64,000 bases of DNA from positions 62,001 to 126,000 of the forward strand of contig CALXQJ010000003.1 of NCBI GenBank assembly GCA_944390575.1. Reading direction: 5' to 3'. This DNA comes from an uncultured Spirochaetota bacterium. GTDB taxonomy: Bacteria > Spirochaetota > Brachyspiria > Brachyspirales > Brachyspiraceae. Numbering within the stretch: position 1 is the stretch's first letter; every line of letters starts with the position of its first letter. Made by a program: the position numbers and the translations under genes. The notes below the pieces were generated by a model, which made no database searches, had not been told where the DNA came from, and worked only from the letters and a program-made list of their open reading frames with translations. Below are positions 34,414-43,857 of the stretch, in pieces.

Positions 34414-35871
34414 TTATTCATAATCAACAGCAAGTAATGCTCTATAATCAAATATAGTAGTTATAAACTCATATTCTAAATTAAGTAATTCTGTTTGAGT
34501 AGATACTAAATCTATTCTAGATTGTATTATATCATCTACTTCTATACGTCCTTGTTCTAATTTTTGTAATTGTGTATTTATTCTTGAGTTTATAGCTCTT
34601 ATTTGTATTTTCTTACTATCTATTAAATTCTTATATGTGTTAAATCTTATAATATAAGTTTGTAATTGATTACTAAAATCTTTATCTAACTTATCATACT
34701 GAGCAATAATACCATATAAAGCATTCTCAGCTTGTTTATACTGTGCATAGTTTGCTCTATTCCCTAATGGATATGAAAATTGTACTCCAGCAAAAAAATC
34801 TACATTTGTCATAGAACTAAAAGAATTAAAATATCCAGAATTATTAGGAGTAGATCCATTTATATTAACTTGTCCTACTAATGATAAATCTGGTAAATTA
34901 TTATTTTGCATAGCTTCTAATGTATATTCTGCTTTTATTTTAGACTGATAGGCTATTTGTCCATTAACACTATCAGCAAAAGCTACATTTTCCATAGTCA
35001 TATTACTTGCTAAGTCTAAATAAGAATCCCAAGCTTTATGATCTGGTTTCATATTTGTAATATCTGGTAATAAAAATGCTATATTATTTAATAGACTATC
35101 CAAATATACTTTATTTTGAGCATAATAGTCACTATATAAAAGAGTTTGTGTTCTTGCATTTTGATATCCATCATTATCTACAAGTCCACTTTGATATCTA
35201 TTTCTTATTTGAGCTTCAAATCTTCTTGCTGTATTATACATATTTCTATAATTATTAAGAAGTTTCTCATACATTATCCACTGATAATACATCTTTTGAT
35301 ATGCAACTATAACACTTGCATCATCTATTTTTCTTTGAAGTTTTGCTATTGTAAGAGAATACTCTGCATCTTTTATTGGATACGAATCTAACTTACCAAA
35401 AAAATTTCTTAATATAGGCTGTGTAACTTCTATTGTTAGAGAAGGCTGAAAACTCTTTATCTCTGCTTCTACTCCATTAGGCTGTTTTAAAGTACCATCC
35501 AAATATGAATTATGACTAAGATTAACAGACCATCTAGTGCCAGAATATGGTATTAAACTACCAACTCCTATATTTGCTCTCATACCAATAGCCGAAACTG
35601 TAGGACTTGCTGTAGTAGAAGATATATCAGAAGATAAACTACCATACTTCCCTATAGCCCCTATACTAGCACTCAAATCAACATCTCCAGCACCTTTAGC
35701 ATTTAGAAGGTCCATTTGAGCATTAGTCTCTTGAACAGCATTCATCTTTAACTCAGGAATTAAATCTCTAATATTCTCTATATAGCTTGCATAAGTAATA
35801 ACATTAGAATATTCTGAATATAAAGATATTTGTAATAATAAAACTAAAAGTAATAATATTTTAATTCTCAT
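34414..35871 (-). CDS. TolC-family outer membrane efflux protein
   Basis: A 485-residue protein with a signal peptide (MRIKILLLLVLLLQISLYS). The mature part shows the duplicated long-helix layout of TolC/OEP proteins, for instance RKIDDASVIVAYQKMYYQWIMYEKLLNNYRNM and QLQTYIIRFNTYKNLIDSKKIQIRAI. It would form the outer membrane exit channel for the RND pump encoded 42 bases downstream. The ATG is 14 bases after AAGGAG, rather far, but no better start is seen. Confidence 0.88.
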   Translation of the reverse strand: MRIKILLLLVLLLQISLYSEYSNVITYASYIENIRDLIPELKMNAVQETNAQMDLLNAKGAGDVDLSASIGAIGKYGSLSSDISSTTASPTVSAIGMRANIGVGSLIPYSGTRWSVNLSHNSYLDGTLKQPNGVEAEIKSFQPSLTIEVTQPILRNFFGKLDSYPIKDAEYSLTIAKLQRKIDDASVIVAYQKMYYQWIMYEKLLNNYRNMYNTARRFEAQIRNRYQSGLVDNDGYQNARTQTLLYSDYYAQNKVYLDSLLNNIAFLLPDITNMKPDHKAWDSYLDLASNMTMENVAFADSVNGQIAYQSKIKAEYTLEAMQNNNLPDLSLVGQVNINGSTPNNSGYFNSFSSMTNVDFFAGVQFSYPLGNRANYAQYKQAENALYGIIAQYDKLDKDFSNQLQTYIIRFNTYKNLIDSKKIQIRAINSRINTQLQKLEQGRIEVDDIIQSRIDLVSTQTELLNLEYEFITTIFDYRALLAVDYE

Positions 35872-35924
35872 AAAGCAAATACTAACTCCTTGTCTAAGAT
35901 ATGAACTTTTTATTTTTTAATACT

Positions 35925-36644
35925 TTAACTATCTCTAACATCTTTTAATATACTATTAATTTTATTGTTATCATAACCAAGTAAAAACAAAATAGTTTTA
36001 TAAAGTCCATCCAATAAATTATCTAATCTAACATCTAAAGAACTTATTTCATTACTCTTATAATAATATATCTTAGGTTTCATATTATAGTTTTTTGTAA
36101 TAATCAGTTCTGTACCTATTCCTCTTAAAGTAACTATTATTTGCATATAAATATCTTTTATATCAATAATAGGATTAAAATAATTTTCTTCTATCTTTCT
36201 ATCTATAAATAAAAACAATTCTTTAATCCAATAATTTAATGTAATAGGCTCGTTTACACTATTAGAAAAAATATTCATTCTCTTTTTATCATTCAAAAAC
36301 ACTACATGAAGTTCAAATAATATTTTTCCTATTTTCTCTGTAGGAGCAAAAAAAAACTCCTTCAAAGATTCTAATAATTCAAATATAGCTTTCTCAGGTT
36401 TATGATTATACTCCTTTAATATATCAGCAGGATCTATATCCAATTTACGTACATTCAATATAGCTGATATAATCTCATCTATATTTGCAAAATATTTATA
36501 CACTCCTCCCTGACTTAATTTAGACTCCTTAACAATATCCTTCATACTAACATTATATGCAGGCTTCTTTGTGAAAACTCTATAAGCCGCATCTAATATT
36601 ATTTTACGCTTATTCTCCAAATATTCTTTACTTACCTTAGGCAT
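35925..36644 (-). CDS. TetR-family transcriptional repressor of the efflux operon
   Basis: About 239 residues from ATG at 36644 (MPKVSKEYLENKRKIILDAAYRVF). An upstream ATG at 36662 is possible, but neither has a clear ribosome site. The N-terminal TetR helix-turn-helix is clear (NVSMKDIVKESKLSQGGVYKYFANIDEIISA). The C-terminal ligand domain is of the longer type with an aromatic, hydrophobic core. It heads the TolC-RND operon, and a 32-base near-perfect palindrome lies in its leader, so autorepression relieved by pump substrates is the likely mode. Confidence 0.9.
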   Translation of the reverse strand: MPKVSKEYLENKRKIILDAAYRVFTKKPAYNVSMKDIVKESKLSQGGVYKYFANIDEIISAILNVRKLDIDPADILKEYNHKPEKAIFELLESLKEFFFAPTEKIGKILFELHVVFLNDKKRMNIFSNSVNEPITLNYWIKELFLFIDRKIEENYFNPIIDIKDIYMQIIVTLRGIGTELIITKNYNMKPKIYYYKSNEISSLDVRLDNLLDGLYKTILFLLGYDNNKINSILKDVRDS

Positions 36645-36680
36645 ATGTATAATAACTACCATTTATGATGATTAAAAAGT

Positions 36681-36712
36681 AAATAAAAATGACAGGTGTG
36701 TCGTTTTTATTT
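36681..36712. promoter_or_regulatory. TetR operator palindrome
   Basis: Two 14-base arms (36681-36694 and 36699-36712) around GGTG match as an inverted repeat at 13 of 14 positions, with core TGACA/TGTCG. It lies 36 bases upstream of the tetR start. On the minus strand TTGACA (36747-36742) and a weak TATAGC (36726-36721) just upstream form a possible promoter that the repressor would block. Confidence 0.75.
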
Positions 36713-36874
36713 CAGCTAATGCTATAATAGTTAGACGATATTGTCAAGTAAAAATTTCCATTTTTATCTAAAATAAAAAGAAAAAATTATTGTAAAAAAT
36801 ATTATTTATGTTATTTTTTTCTTATAGCTAAGGTGGCTTTAAGGAATAATTTTTAAATATTGGAGCTTATTCTT

Positions 36875-37210
36875 ATGGAATACTCTGTTAAGGAACTTGA
36901 AAACTATACGGTAATTATTAAATTGGAAGGAGATATAGATATTTACTCATCTTCTGATGTTCAAGATATTGTAAATGAACAAATAGATCTTGGAAATAAA
37001 AGAATTATTATAGATATGGAAGATGTACATTATATAGATAGTAGTGGTATAGGTGTTTTTATCTCTGTGCTTAGTTCATTTAAAAAAATTGATGGAAAAA
37101 TGGCTATGATAAAAATTACAGATACTGTAAAAAAAGTTTTTGAATTAACTAAATTAATTAATTTCTTTCCTATGTACTCTACAGAAACTGAGGCTTTAGA
37201 AAAACTATAA
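36875..37210 (+). CDS. STAS-domain anti-sigma factor antagonist
   Basis: A 111-residue single STAS domain starting at ATG 36875, 9 bases after GGAG (an in-frame TTG at 36860 is rejected because it overlaps that site). The pattern IIKLEGDIDIYSSSDVQ, IIIDMEDVHYIDSSGIGVFIS is that of SpoIIAA/RsbV; the DSSG motif (residues 55-58) holds the regulatory phospho-serine. Such proteins switch partners with an anti-sigma kinase. No kinase or phosphatase gene is adjacent, and the ATPase genes begin 56 bases later. Confidence 0.88.
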   Translation: MEYSVKELENYTVIIKLEGDIDIYSSSDVQDIVNEQIDLGNKRIIIDMEDVHYIDSSGIGVFISVLSSFKKIDGKMAMIKITDTVKKVFELTKLINFFPMYSTETEALEKL

Positions 37211-37266
37211 ATTAATTAATTTATTAAATACATTTATTATATATAAAAAGAAAATAGGTTATACTT

Positions 37267-38172
37267 ATGAATAAATTAATTTCTTTTATTAAAATATTAA
37301 TAATTACTATTTGTTTGAGCATCGGTCATAATAATAATCTATTAGCTACTGAAAATATTAATGAGTATATATTAGAAGAGATAACTGATAATACTGCAAA
37401 TCCATATTTTTCTATACCTATCAGATTTGGACACACTGAATTTGACTTTCTAATTACAAAACATCTAATATTAGTAACTATAGCTGGAATACTGTCTATA
37501 ATAAGTATGAAGTATTTAGCTCATAAACTAAAAAGACCATTTAAAAGACCTACTTACATACAAAACTTTCTTGAAGTAATTATAAACTATATGAATAAAA
37601 ATATATTCTCACCAACTTTAGGTGAAGAAGGAAAGAAATATATACCATTTTGTTTAACTCTATTTTTATTCATACTATTTGCAAATATACTTGGAATAAT
37701 ACCTCCACTTATAAAACTACCTACAGAAAATAAACATCATTTTGCATATTTAGCAGGGGGAATAGGTGCAAATATAGGATTTACAGGTGCTATTTCTTTT
37801 ATAGTATTAATAACATATATCGCAGCTGGAATTAAGAAGAAAGGTTTTTTTAAGTATTGGGCAAGTTTAGTACCACCACATTTACCTATTGTTTTGGTGC
37901 CTATAATTTGGTTTTTGGAATTTATTACTGTATTTAATAGAGCTTTTGCATTAACTATACGTTTATTTGCAAACATTGCTGGTGGACATATAATGATGAT
38001 AGTAATACCATATTTAATTATATTATTTGGTACATTACTAATTTCACCAATAGCTATAGGTTTTTTAAGTTTTATTTATATACTTGAAATATTTGTAGCA
38101 GTTTTACAAGCTTATATATTTTCATTACTATCTGCAGTTTATATATCGATTGCAATAAGTGATGAACATTAA
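37267..38172 (+). CDS. atpB: F-type ATP synthase subunit a
   Basis: A 301-residue membrane subunit forming the proton half-channels next to the c-ring. The essential arginine is Arg232 in TIRLFANIAGGH. Other family segments are the hydrophobic FCLTLFLFILFANILGIIPP and the last helices IYILEIFVAVLQAYIFSLLSAVYI. A signal-like N-terminus precedes the first helix. It begins the ATPase gene set here, followed by atpE after 39 bases. Confidence 0.95.
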   Translation: MNKLISFIKILIITICLSIGHNNNLLATENINEYILEEITDNTANPYFSIPIRFGHTEFDFLITKHLILVTIAGILSIISMKYLAHKLKRPFKRPTYIQNFLEVIINYMNKNIFSPTLGEEGKKYIPFCLTLFLFILFANILGIIPPLIKLPTENKHHFAYLAGGIGANIGFTGAISFIVLITYIAAGIKKKGFFKYWASLVPPHLPIVLVPIIWFLEFITVFNRAFALTIRLFANIAGGHIMMIVIPYLIILFGTLLISPIAIGFLSFIYILEIFVAVLQAYIFSLLSAVYISIAISDEH

Positions 38173-38175
38173 TAA

Positions 38176-38433
<258 letters not shown>

Positions 38434-38447
38434 TTTAGGAGTAGTAT

Positions 38448-38936
38448 ATGACACTTCTAAAAATTGATCCTGGTATTATTATATGGACTTGGATTACATT
38501 TATATTAGTTCTTTCTATACTTGGAAAAGCTACTTGGAATATTATTCTAAAAGGCTTGGATGCAAGGGCTGATAAGATACAACAAGATTTAGAAGAAGCT
38601 GAAAAAAACAAAGAAAATGCAAAAAAATATTTAGCTTCTTATAGAGAGCAAATTGATAATGCAAAATCAGAGGCTAGTGCTATCTTAGAAAGTGCAAGAA
38701 TAGATGCTAATAAGATTAGAGAATCTATTATTAATAGTGCTCATGAAGAAGCTAAACATACTAAAGAAAGACTAATGCAAGATATTAATAAAGAAAAAGA
38801 AGAAGCTATAATTGGAATTAGGCAACAGGCTGTTGATATTGCTGTAGTTATGGCTGAAAGCATTCTTAAAAGAAACATCAATAAGGATGATAATGAAGCT
38901 TTAATTAAGCAATTTATGAATGATATGAAAAAATAA
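38448..38936 (+). CDS. atpF: F-type ATP synthase subunit b
   Basis: A 162-residue peripheral stalk subunit: one N-terminal membrane helix (IIIWTWITFILVLSILGKATW) followed by a long charged right-handed coiled coil (ADKIQQDLEEAEKNKENAKKYL onward). It dimerises and ties F1 to subunit a. It lies 14 bases after atpE. Confidence 0.92.
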   Translation: MTLLKIDPGIIIWTWITFILVLSILGKATWNIILKGLDARADKIQQDLEEAEKNKENAKKYLASYREQIDNAKSEASAILESARIDANKIRESIINSAHEEAKHTKERLMQDINKEKEEAIIGIRQQAVDIAVVMAESILKRNINKDDNEALIKQFMNDMKK

Positions 38937-38963
38937 ATTTTTTATTAGGTATATTATATTATT

Positions 38964-39521
38964 ATGAAAGATAGTGATAAAATTAAAATTCTAAAGCCAA
39001 CTGCAGATGCATTATTTGAAATAGCAAAACAGGCTGGAAAAGTAAGAGAAATATATAATGAACTTGAAGAATGTGCTAATTTATTTAGAGATAAAGAATT
39101 ATATATGTATTTTACTGATGATAGAATTAATATTGAAGATAAAAAAAATATTCTAAATAATAAAATAAAAAATATCTTTTCTAATGAAGTATACACATTT
39201 ATTATCGTATTAATAGAAAATAAAGCTATGATTGCTTTAATAGATATTATAGAAAAATATAAAGCATTATACGATGAATATAATAATATAGTGAGAGTAA
39301 AAATAACTACATCAGAAGCTATAGATGAAAATACTACAAAAAATATTATCACTTCTATAAAAAATATTTCTAAAAATGAAATAGAAAATAAAGAAGTTGT
39401 ATACACCAAAGAAGTAGACAGTAATATATTGGGTGGTATTATAGTTCAAATAGATTCTGTTGTTTATGATTATAGTATTAGAAATCAAATTAATAAGATG
39501 TATAGAAACTACAATTATTAA
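38964..39521 (+). CDS. atpH: F-type ATP synthase subunit delta
   Basis: A 185-residue subunit of normal length joining the peripheral stalk to alpha. The N-terminal helical domain (KPTADALFEIAKQAGKVREIYNELEE) and the C-terminal signature (YTKEVDSNILGGIIVQIDSVVYDYSIRNQINKM) match the delta/OSCP family. Spacing to atpF is 27 bases and to atpA 32. Confidence 0.9.
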   Translation: MKDSDKIKILKPTADALFEIAKQAGKVREIYNELEECANLFRDKELYMYFTDDRINIEDKKNILNNKIKNIFSNEVYTFIIVLIENKAMIALIDIIEKYKALYDEYNNIVRVKITTSEAIDENTTKNIITSIKNISKNEIENKEVVYTKEVDSNILGGIIVQIDSVVYDYSIRNQINKMYRNYNY

Positions 39522-39553
39522 AAGTTTTATAGAGTTTTAATAAGGAATCATTT

Positions 39554-41053
39554 ATGAATATAAAGGCTAATGAAATTGCGGCTATTCTAAAAGAAGAAAT
39601 AAAAAGTTATAAAGCCGATTTTACACCTGATGAGGTTGGTATTGTTGTAGAAGTTGGAGATGGTATTGCTCGAGTTATGGGGCTACCTAATGTTATGGCT
39701 AATGAGATGATACAATTTGAATCGGGGGCGGTTGGAATTGCTTTTAACTTAGAAGAAGAAACTATTGGTGCTATTATTCTTGGAGATTATATTCATATTA
39801 AAGAAGGAAGTAAGGTTAGTAGACTTCATAGAATATTAGAAGTACCTGTTGGTGAGAATATGCTTGGAAGAGTTGTTACTCCTTTAGGTGCACCTATTGA
39901 TGGAAAGGGAGAAATTAATACTACAAAAAAGCGTTATATTGAATATCCAGCTCCTGGTATAGCAGATAGACAATCTGTAAAGATTCCTCTTCAAACTGGT
40001 ATTAAAGCTATAGACTCTATGACTCCTATAGGTAGAGGACAAAGACAGCTTATTATAGGTGACAGAACAACTGGTAAAACTACAATAGCATTAGATACTA
40101 TTATAAATCAAAAAGGAAAAGATGTTATTTGTGTATATGTAGCTATAGGACAAAAAGCTTCTACAATAGCATCTGTAGTAGAAACTCTACGAAAACATGA
40201 TGCTTTAGAATACACAATTATAGTTGCAGCTACAGCTTCAGACTCTGCACCATTACTTTATATAGCTCCATATGCAGGCTGTGCTATGGCTGAATACTTT
40301 ATGTATGAAAAGAAAAAAGATACATTAATAATATATGATGACCTAACAAAACAAGCTAATGCATACAGACAAATATCTCTACTACTTAGAAGACCTCCAG
40401 GACGTGAGGCTTTTCCAGGTGATGTATTCTATCTACACTCAAGACTATTAGAGAGAGCAGCTAAATTGTCGGATGAATTAGGTGGAGGTTCTATGACTGC
40501 ACTTCCTATTATTGAAACTCAAGACAATGAAGTGTCTGCATATATTCCTACTAACGTAATTTCTATTACTGATGGACAGATTTATCTTTTATCTAGTTTA
40601 TTTATGAGTGGTGTACGTCCTGCTATAGATGTTGGTATATCAGTTTCTCGTGTTGGTGGTAATGCACAAACTAAGGCTATGAAAAAAGTTGCAGGTACAC
40701 TTAGACTTGATTTAGCTTCTTATCGTTCATTAGAGGCATTTTCTCAACTTGGTATAGGGCTTGATAAAGCTACTTTAGCTCAATTAGATAGAGGTGCTAA
40801 GATGGTGGAATTATTAAAGCAAATACAATATAGCCCTATGAATATAGAAGAACAGATTGTTATATTATTTGCTGCTACTAAGGGATTTTTGGACAATATT
40901 GAAATTGAAAAGGTTCATGAGTTTGAGTGGAGATTATTAGAATATATGAAAAATGAGAAACAACATATTCTTGATAAAATAAAAATCTCTAAAGATATTG
41001 AAAATCCTGATGAACTATTTGCTACTATAGATGAGTTTAAGTCTAAGTTTTAA
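39554..41053 (+). CDS. atpA: F-type ATP synthase subunit alpha
   Basis: A 499-residue F1 subunit with the regulatory nucleotide site. The P-loop is GDRTTGKT (GDRQTGKT in most homologues); further landmarks are [55 protein letters not shown] (read in two blocks) and [17 protein letters not shown] with the arginine finger region. Length and domain order are canonical. The next gene is not atpG but a glycosyltransferase, 18 bases later. Confidence 0.96.
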   Translation: MNIKANEIAAILKEEIKSYKADFTPDEVGIVVEVGDGIARVMGLPNVMANEMIQFESGAVGIAFNLEEETIGAIILGDYIHIKEGSKVSRLHRILEVPVGENMLGRVVTPLGAPIDGKGEINTTKKRYIEYPAPGIADRQSVKIPLQTGIKAIDSMTPIGRGQRQLIIGDRTTGKTTIALDTIINQKGKDVICVYVAIGQKASTIASVVETLRKHDALEYTIIVAATASDSAPLLYIAPYAGCAMAEYFMYEKKKDTLIIYDDLTKQANAYRQISLLLRRPPGREAFPGDVFYLHSRLLERAAKLSDELGGGSMTALPIIETQDNEVSAYIPTNVISITDGQIYLLSSLFMSGVRPAIDVGISVSRVGGNAQTKAMKKVAGTLRLDLASYRSLEAFSQLGIGLDKATLAQLDRGAKMVELLKQIQYSPMNIEEQIVILFAATKGFLDNIEIEKVHEFEWRLLEYMKNEKQHILDKIKISKDIENPDELFATIDEFKSKF

Positions 41054-41071
41054 GGTTGTATCATTAGTAAA

Positions 41072-41899
41072 ATGAGTAGAATTTGTTTTTTGATAGCAGT
41101 ACATAAAAATCATAATCAAGCTATGAGACTAATTAATCATTTAAAAAAAGATTTTGATTTGTATGTACACATAGATAAAAAAAGCAAATTAAATATTAAG
41201 TCTTTTGACAATGTAAAAGTATATAAAAAGTTTAGAGTACAACATGCTGGTATAAGTCAAGTTATAACTACTCTATTTTTAATTGAAGAGGCTTTCAAAA
41301 ATAATTATGATAGATTTGTATTTATAAGTGGACAAGATATACCATTAAAGAGTAATAAAGAGATAATAAATTTTTTTGAAGAGAATAAAAATAAAGAGTT
41401 TATTAGTTTTGAAGATATTACAAATAATGAAAGCTGTTTTAATGAAATGTCGTATAGACTTAATACTTACAACTTTGGACTTTGGTATAGAAAATTATTA
41501 AGTAGAAAAGTGAGAGTATCTATTTCAAATATTTCTTTTTTAAAAAGAGAAACACCAAATAATATATACTATGGTTCTTCTTGGATTAATTTAACTAAAG
41601 AATCTATAAATTATATATTAGACTACATTACAAAAAATAAAAAATATTTAGATAGATTCAAATTTACTTGGGGTGCTGATGAGTTTTTCTTTCAATCTAT
41701 ATTATTAAATAGCCCATTTAAAGAACAATGTGTTAATAATTGCCTAAGATATCTTATATGGCAAGGTGGGGTTCCTATCACTTTTAAAAGTGAGCATTAT
41801 GATATGATAAAAAATAATATAAATGATAACTTATTTGCTCGTAAATTTGATGAAAATATAGATACCAATATAATTGACATGTTATATAATGATATATAA
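41072..41899 (+). CDS. GT14-family (core-2/I-branching type) glycosyltransferase
   Basis: A 275-residue enzyme recognised by YVHIDKKSKLN, FVFISGQDIPLKS, YYGSSWINLTKESINYIL and the acidic TWGADEFFFQSILLNSPF, followed by LRYLIWQGG. These are the hallmarks of the Core-2/I-branching family, which in bacteria decorate surface glycans. There is no signal peptide, so it acts on the cytoplasmic side. It is inserted between atpA and atpG with gaps of 18 and 14 bases, so it is cotranscribed with the ATPase. Donor and acceptor are unknown. Confidence 0.88.
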   Translation: MSRICFLIAVHKNHNQAMRLINHLKKDFDLYVHIDKKSKLNIKSFDNVKVYKKFRVQHAGISQVITTLFLIEEAFKNNYDRFVFISGQDIPLKSNKEIINFFEENKNKEFISFEDITNNESCFNEMSYRLNTYNFGLWYRKLLSRKVRVSISNISFLKRETPNNIYYGSSWINLTKESINYILDYITKNKKYLDRFKFTWGADEFFFQSILLNSPFKEQCVNNCLRYLIWQGGVPITFKSEHYDMIKNNINDNLFARKFDENIDTNIIDMLYNDI

Positions 41900-41913
41900 T
41901 TTGGAGTTGAAAT

Positions 41914-42798
41914 ATGGCAGAAAAACTCAATGTATTAAAATCAAGAATTAAAGCAGTATCATCTACTCATAAAATAACAAGAACTATGGAAATGATAGCA
42001 CGTTCTCGAACTGCTAAAATATTATCTATAGAACAAGGTATGAGACCTTATACTCAAAAATTAAATAGAATAGTTGAAGATTTATCTAATTCTGATATGG
42101 ATTATTTAAATCCACTTTTAGAAAAAAAAGATTCTATTAAAAATATTATTCTTTTTGTAATCACATCTTCTCGTGGACTTTGTGGATCTTATAATACTAA
42201 AATATGTGAAGAGGCTATGGAGAGAATTAGACATCATAAAAGACATGGAAGAGAAGTAGAGCTACATATATTAGGGAAAAAAGGAGAAACTTATTTTACT
42301 AAGCAAGGTATAGAAATATCTAGAACATATCCTCATATAAATGAAGATTCCCCTTTTGATGATTGTGCAAGTGTTGTACAAAAGTTTATGCATGACTACG
42401 CTTTCTCAAATATAGATAGAGTGGAAGTAATATTTACAAGATATTATACTCGTGTTGTACATATACCAAAAATTAAAAGTTTAATTCCAATGATACCAGA
42501 TGAGGAAGATATAGAACAAACAAGAAGCAAAAAACAAATAGATTATTTAATAGAACCTAATAGACAAACTGTATTACAAGAAATTGTACCTCTTGCTATT
42601 AAAACATATTTTTATTTTATGTTAACTAGTTCATTTTTATCTGAAAATGCAGAGCGTGCTATAGCTATGCGTAATGCTACTGATAATGCTGAGCGTTTAA
42701 TTTCTGAACTTAAAAATAGAGCAAATAGAGCAAGACAAGAACAAATTACAAATGAACTACTGGATATTATAGGTGGTTCTGAAGCTATTGGCGAATAA
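41914..42798 (+). CDS. atpG: F-type ATP synthase subunit gamma
   Basis: A 294-residue rotor shaft subunit. The N-terminal helix (LKSRIKAVSSTHKITRTMEM) and the C-terminal helix (SENAERAIAMRNATDNAERLISELKNRANRARQEQITNEL, read as one long coiled helix) are conserved, and between them SSRGLCGSYN is a family signature. The end overlaps the convergent gene by 14 bases. No atpD or atpC follows. Confidence 0.94.
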   Translation: MAEKLNVLKSRIKAVSSTHKITRTMEMIARSRTAKILSIEQGMRPYTQKLNRIVEDLSNSDMDYLNPLLEKKDSIKNIILFVITSSRGLCGSYNTKICEEAMERIRHHKRHGREVELHILGKKGETYFTKQGIEISRTYPHINEDSPFDDCASVVQKFMHDYAFSNIDRVEVIFTRYYTRVVHIPKIKSLIPMIPDEEDIEQTRSKKQIDYLIEPNRQTVLQEIVPLAIKTYFYFMLTSSFLSENAERAIAMRNATDNAERLISELKNRANRARQEQITNELLDIIGGSEAIGE

Positions 42799-43768
42799 TA
42801 TTTTTTATCTCGTTTATAAATATATTATTGATTTTTCTATCTGAAGTTAAAACTCTTATAAAATCTTTTAAGATATCATCATCTTCATAGCATTTAACTA
42901 GTATATTTTTTTCTTTTAATTTATTATATATTTCATTAGAAGTTTTATTTAAATGTCTTATAAGCAAGAAATTACTTCTTGATGGAAATACAATAAACCC
43001 TTCTTTTAATAAAATCTCCTCTACTCTATCTCTCTCCAATATAGTTTTTACAGCATTGTTATAATATTTCTTTTTATATTTTAATGATGATATTATTATA
43101 CTTTCATATAATGTATTTATAGAATATTTTTGTCTTAATATTGATAACTGTTTTATATTATCATTATTTGAAATAATAAAATAAACATTGATAGAAGATA
43201 TTGAATGATAAGTCATCAGTGAATGTATGATGATAACATTTTTATATTTATTAATTAAGTTTATTGTATAATTATTAGGTAAGTCTATGTAAGATTCATC
43301 TATAACAAAAAGGCTATTTTTATTTTTTGATATTACATTCTCTAAAACATCTAAGTCTATATACATAGAAGTTTCTGAGTTTGGATTTGTTATAAAATTT
43401 ATAGAGTTTTTTATATTATGATTAATATTAATAGTATAGTCATCATTAGGCTCTATTATATTAATATTTAATGAATTATTTTTAATAAGATAATTATAAA
43501 TATCATTATATGGCTTATATATTAATATTTTTTTATATGAAAAAGAATTAATTATAGAATAAAAAGCCTCATACAAACTACTAACTGATATTATAGTATC
43601 TACACTTAAATTAAAATACTCTGCAATATTTTTATCTAAGTTATAAGGATATTCATTAGAACAATATCTTAAATTATGAATATCATAATTTTCTATTTCT
43701 TTAATAATATTTTTAGAAATAGAATAAGCATTTTCATTCTTATCTAACCTAATAAATCTATCTCTCAT
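42785..43768 (-). CDS. Degenerate HisC-like aminotransferase-fold protein
   Basis: A 327-residue protein with the layout of histidinol-phosphate aminotransferase: IRLDKNENAYSIS, YCSNEYPYNLDKNIAEYF, NFITNPNSETS (NPNNPTG in active enzymes), FVIDESYIDLPNN. At the place of the PLP-binding lysine (RTLSK in HisC) it reads HSLMT, with Thr186; the Gly-rich GNGSDE site is also replaced (VSSLYEAF). The C-terminal FIRVL retains an arginine. It is therefore probably not a working transaminase, or it uses another chemistry. Very Asn/Ile-rich composition. No histidine genes are adjacent. Confidence 0.7.
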   Translation of the reverse strand: MRDRFIRLDKNENAYSISKNIIKEIENYDIHNLRYCSNEYPYNLDKNIAEYFNLSVDTIISVSSLYEAFYSIINSFSYKKILIYKPYNDIYNYLIKNNSLNINIIEPNDDYTININHNIKNSINFITNPNSETSMYIDLDVLENVISKNKNSLFVIDESYIDLPNNYTINLINKYKNVIIIHSLMTYHSISSINVYFIISNNDNIKQLSILRQKYSINTLYESIIISSLKYKKKYYNNAVKTILERDRVEEILLKEGFIVFPSRSNFLLIRHLNKTSNEIYNKLKEKNILVKCYEDDDILKDFIRVLTSDRKINNIFINEIKNIIRQ

Positions 43769-43785
43769 TGCTATTTAATAATAAC

Positions 43786-43813
43786 TTGATATATTGATTT
43801 TGTTTGATATAAT
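43786..43813 (+). promoter_or_regulatory. Promoter of nadK-recN
   Basis: TTGATA (43786-43791), 16 bases, perfect TATAAT (43808-43813), 45 bases before the nadK start. Confidence 0.55.
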
Positions 43814-43857
43814 ATTATATTATATTTTAAAAATAAAACAAATTATTAAATCATAAT

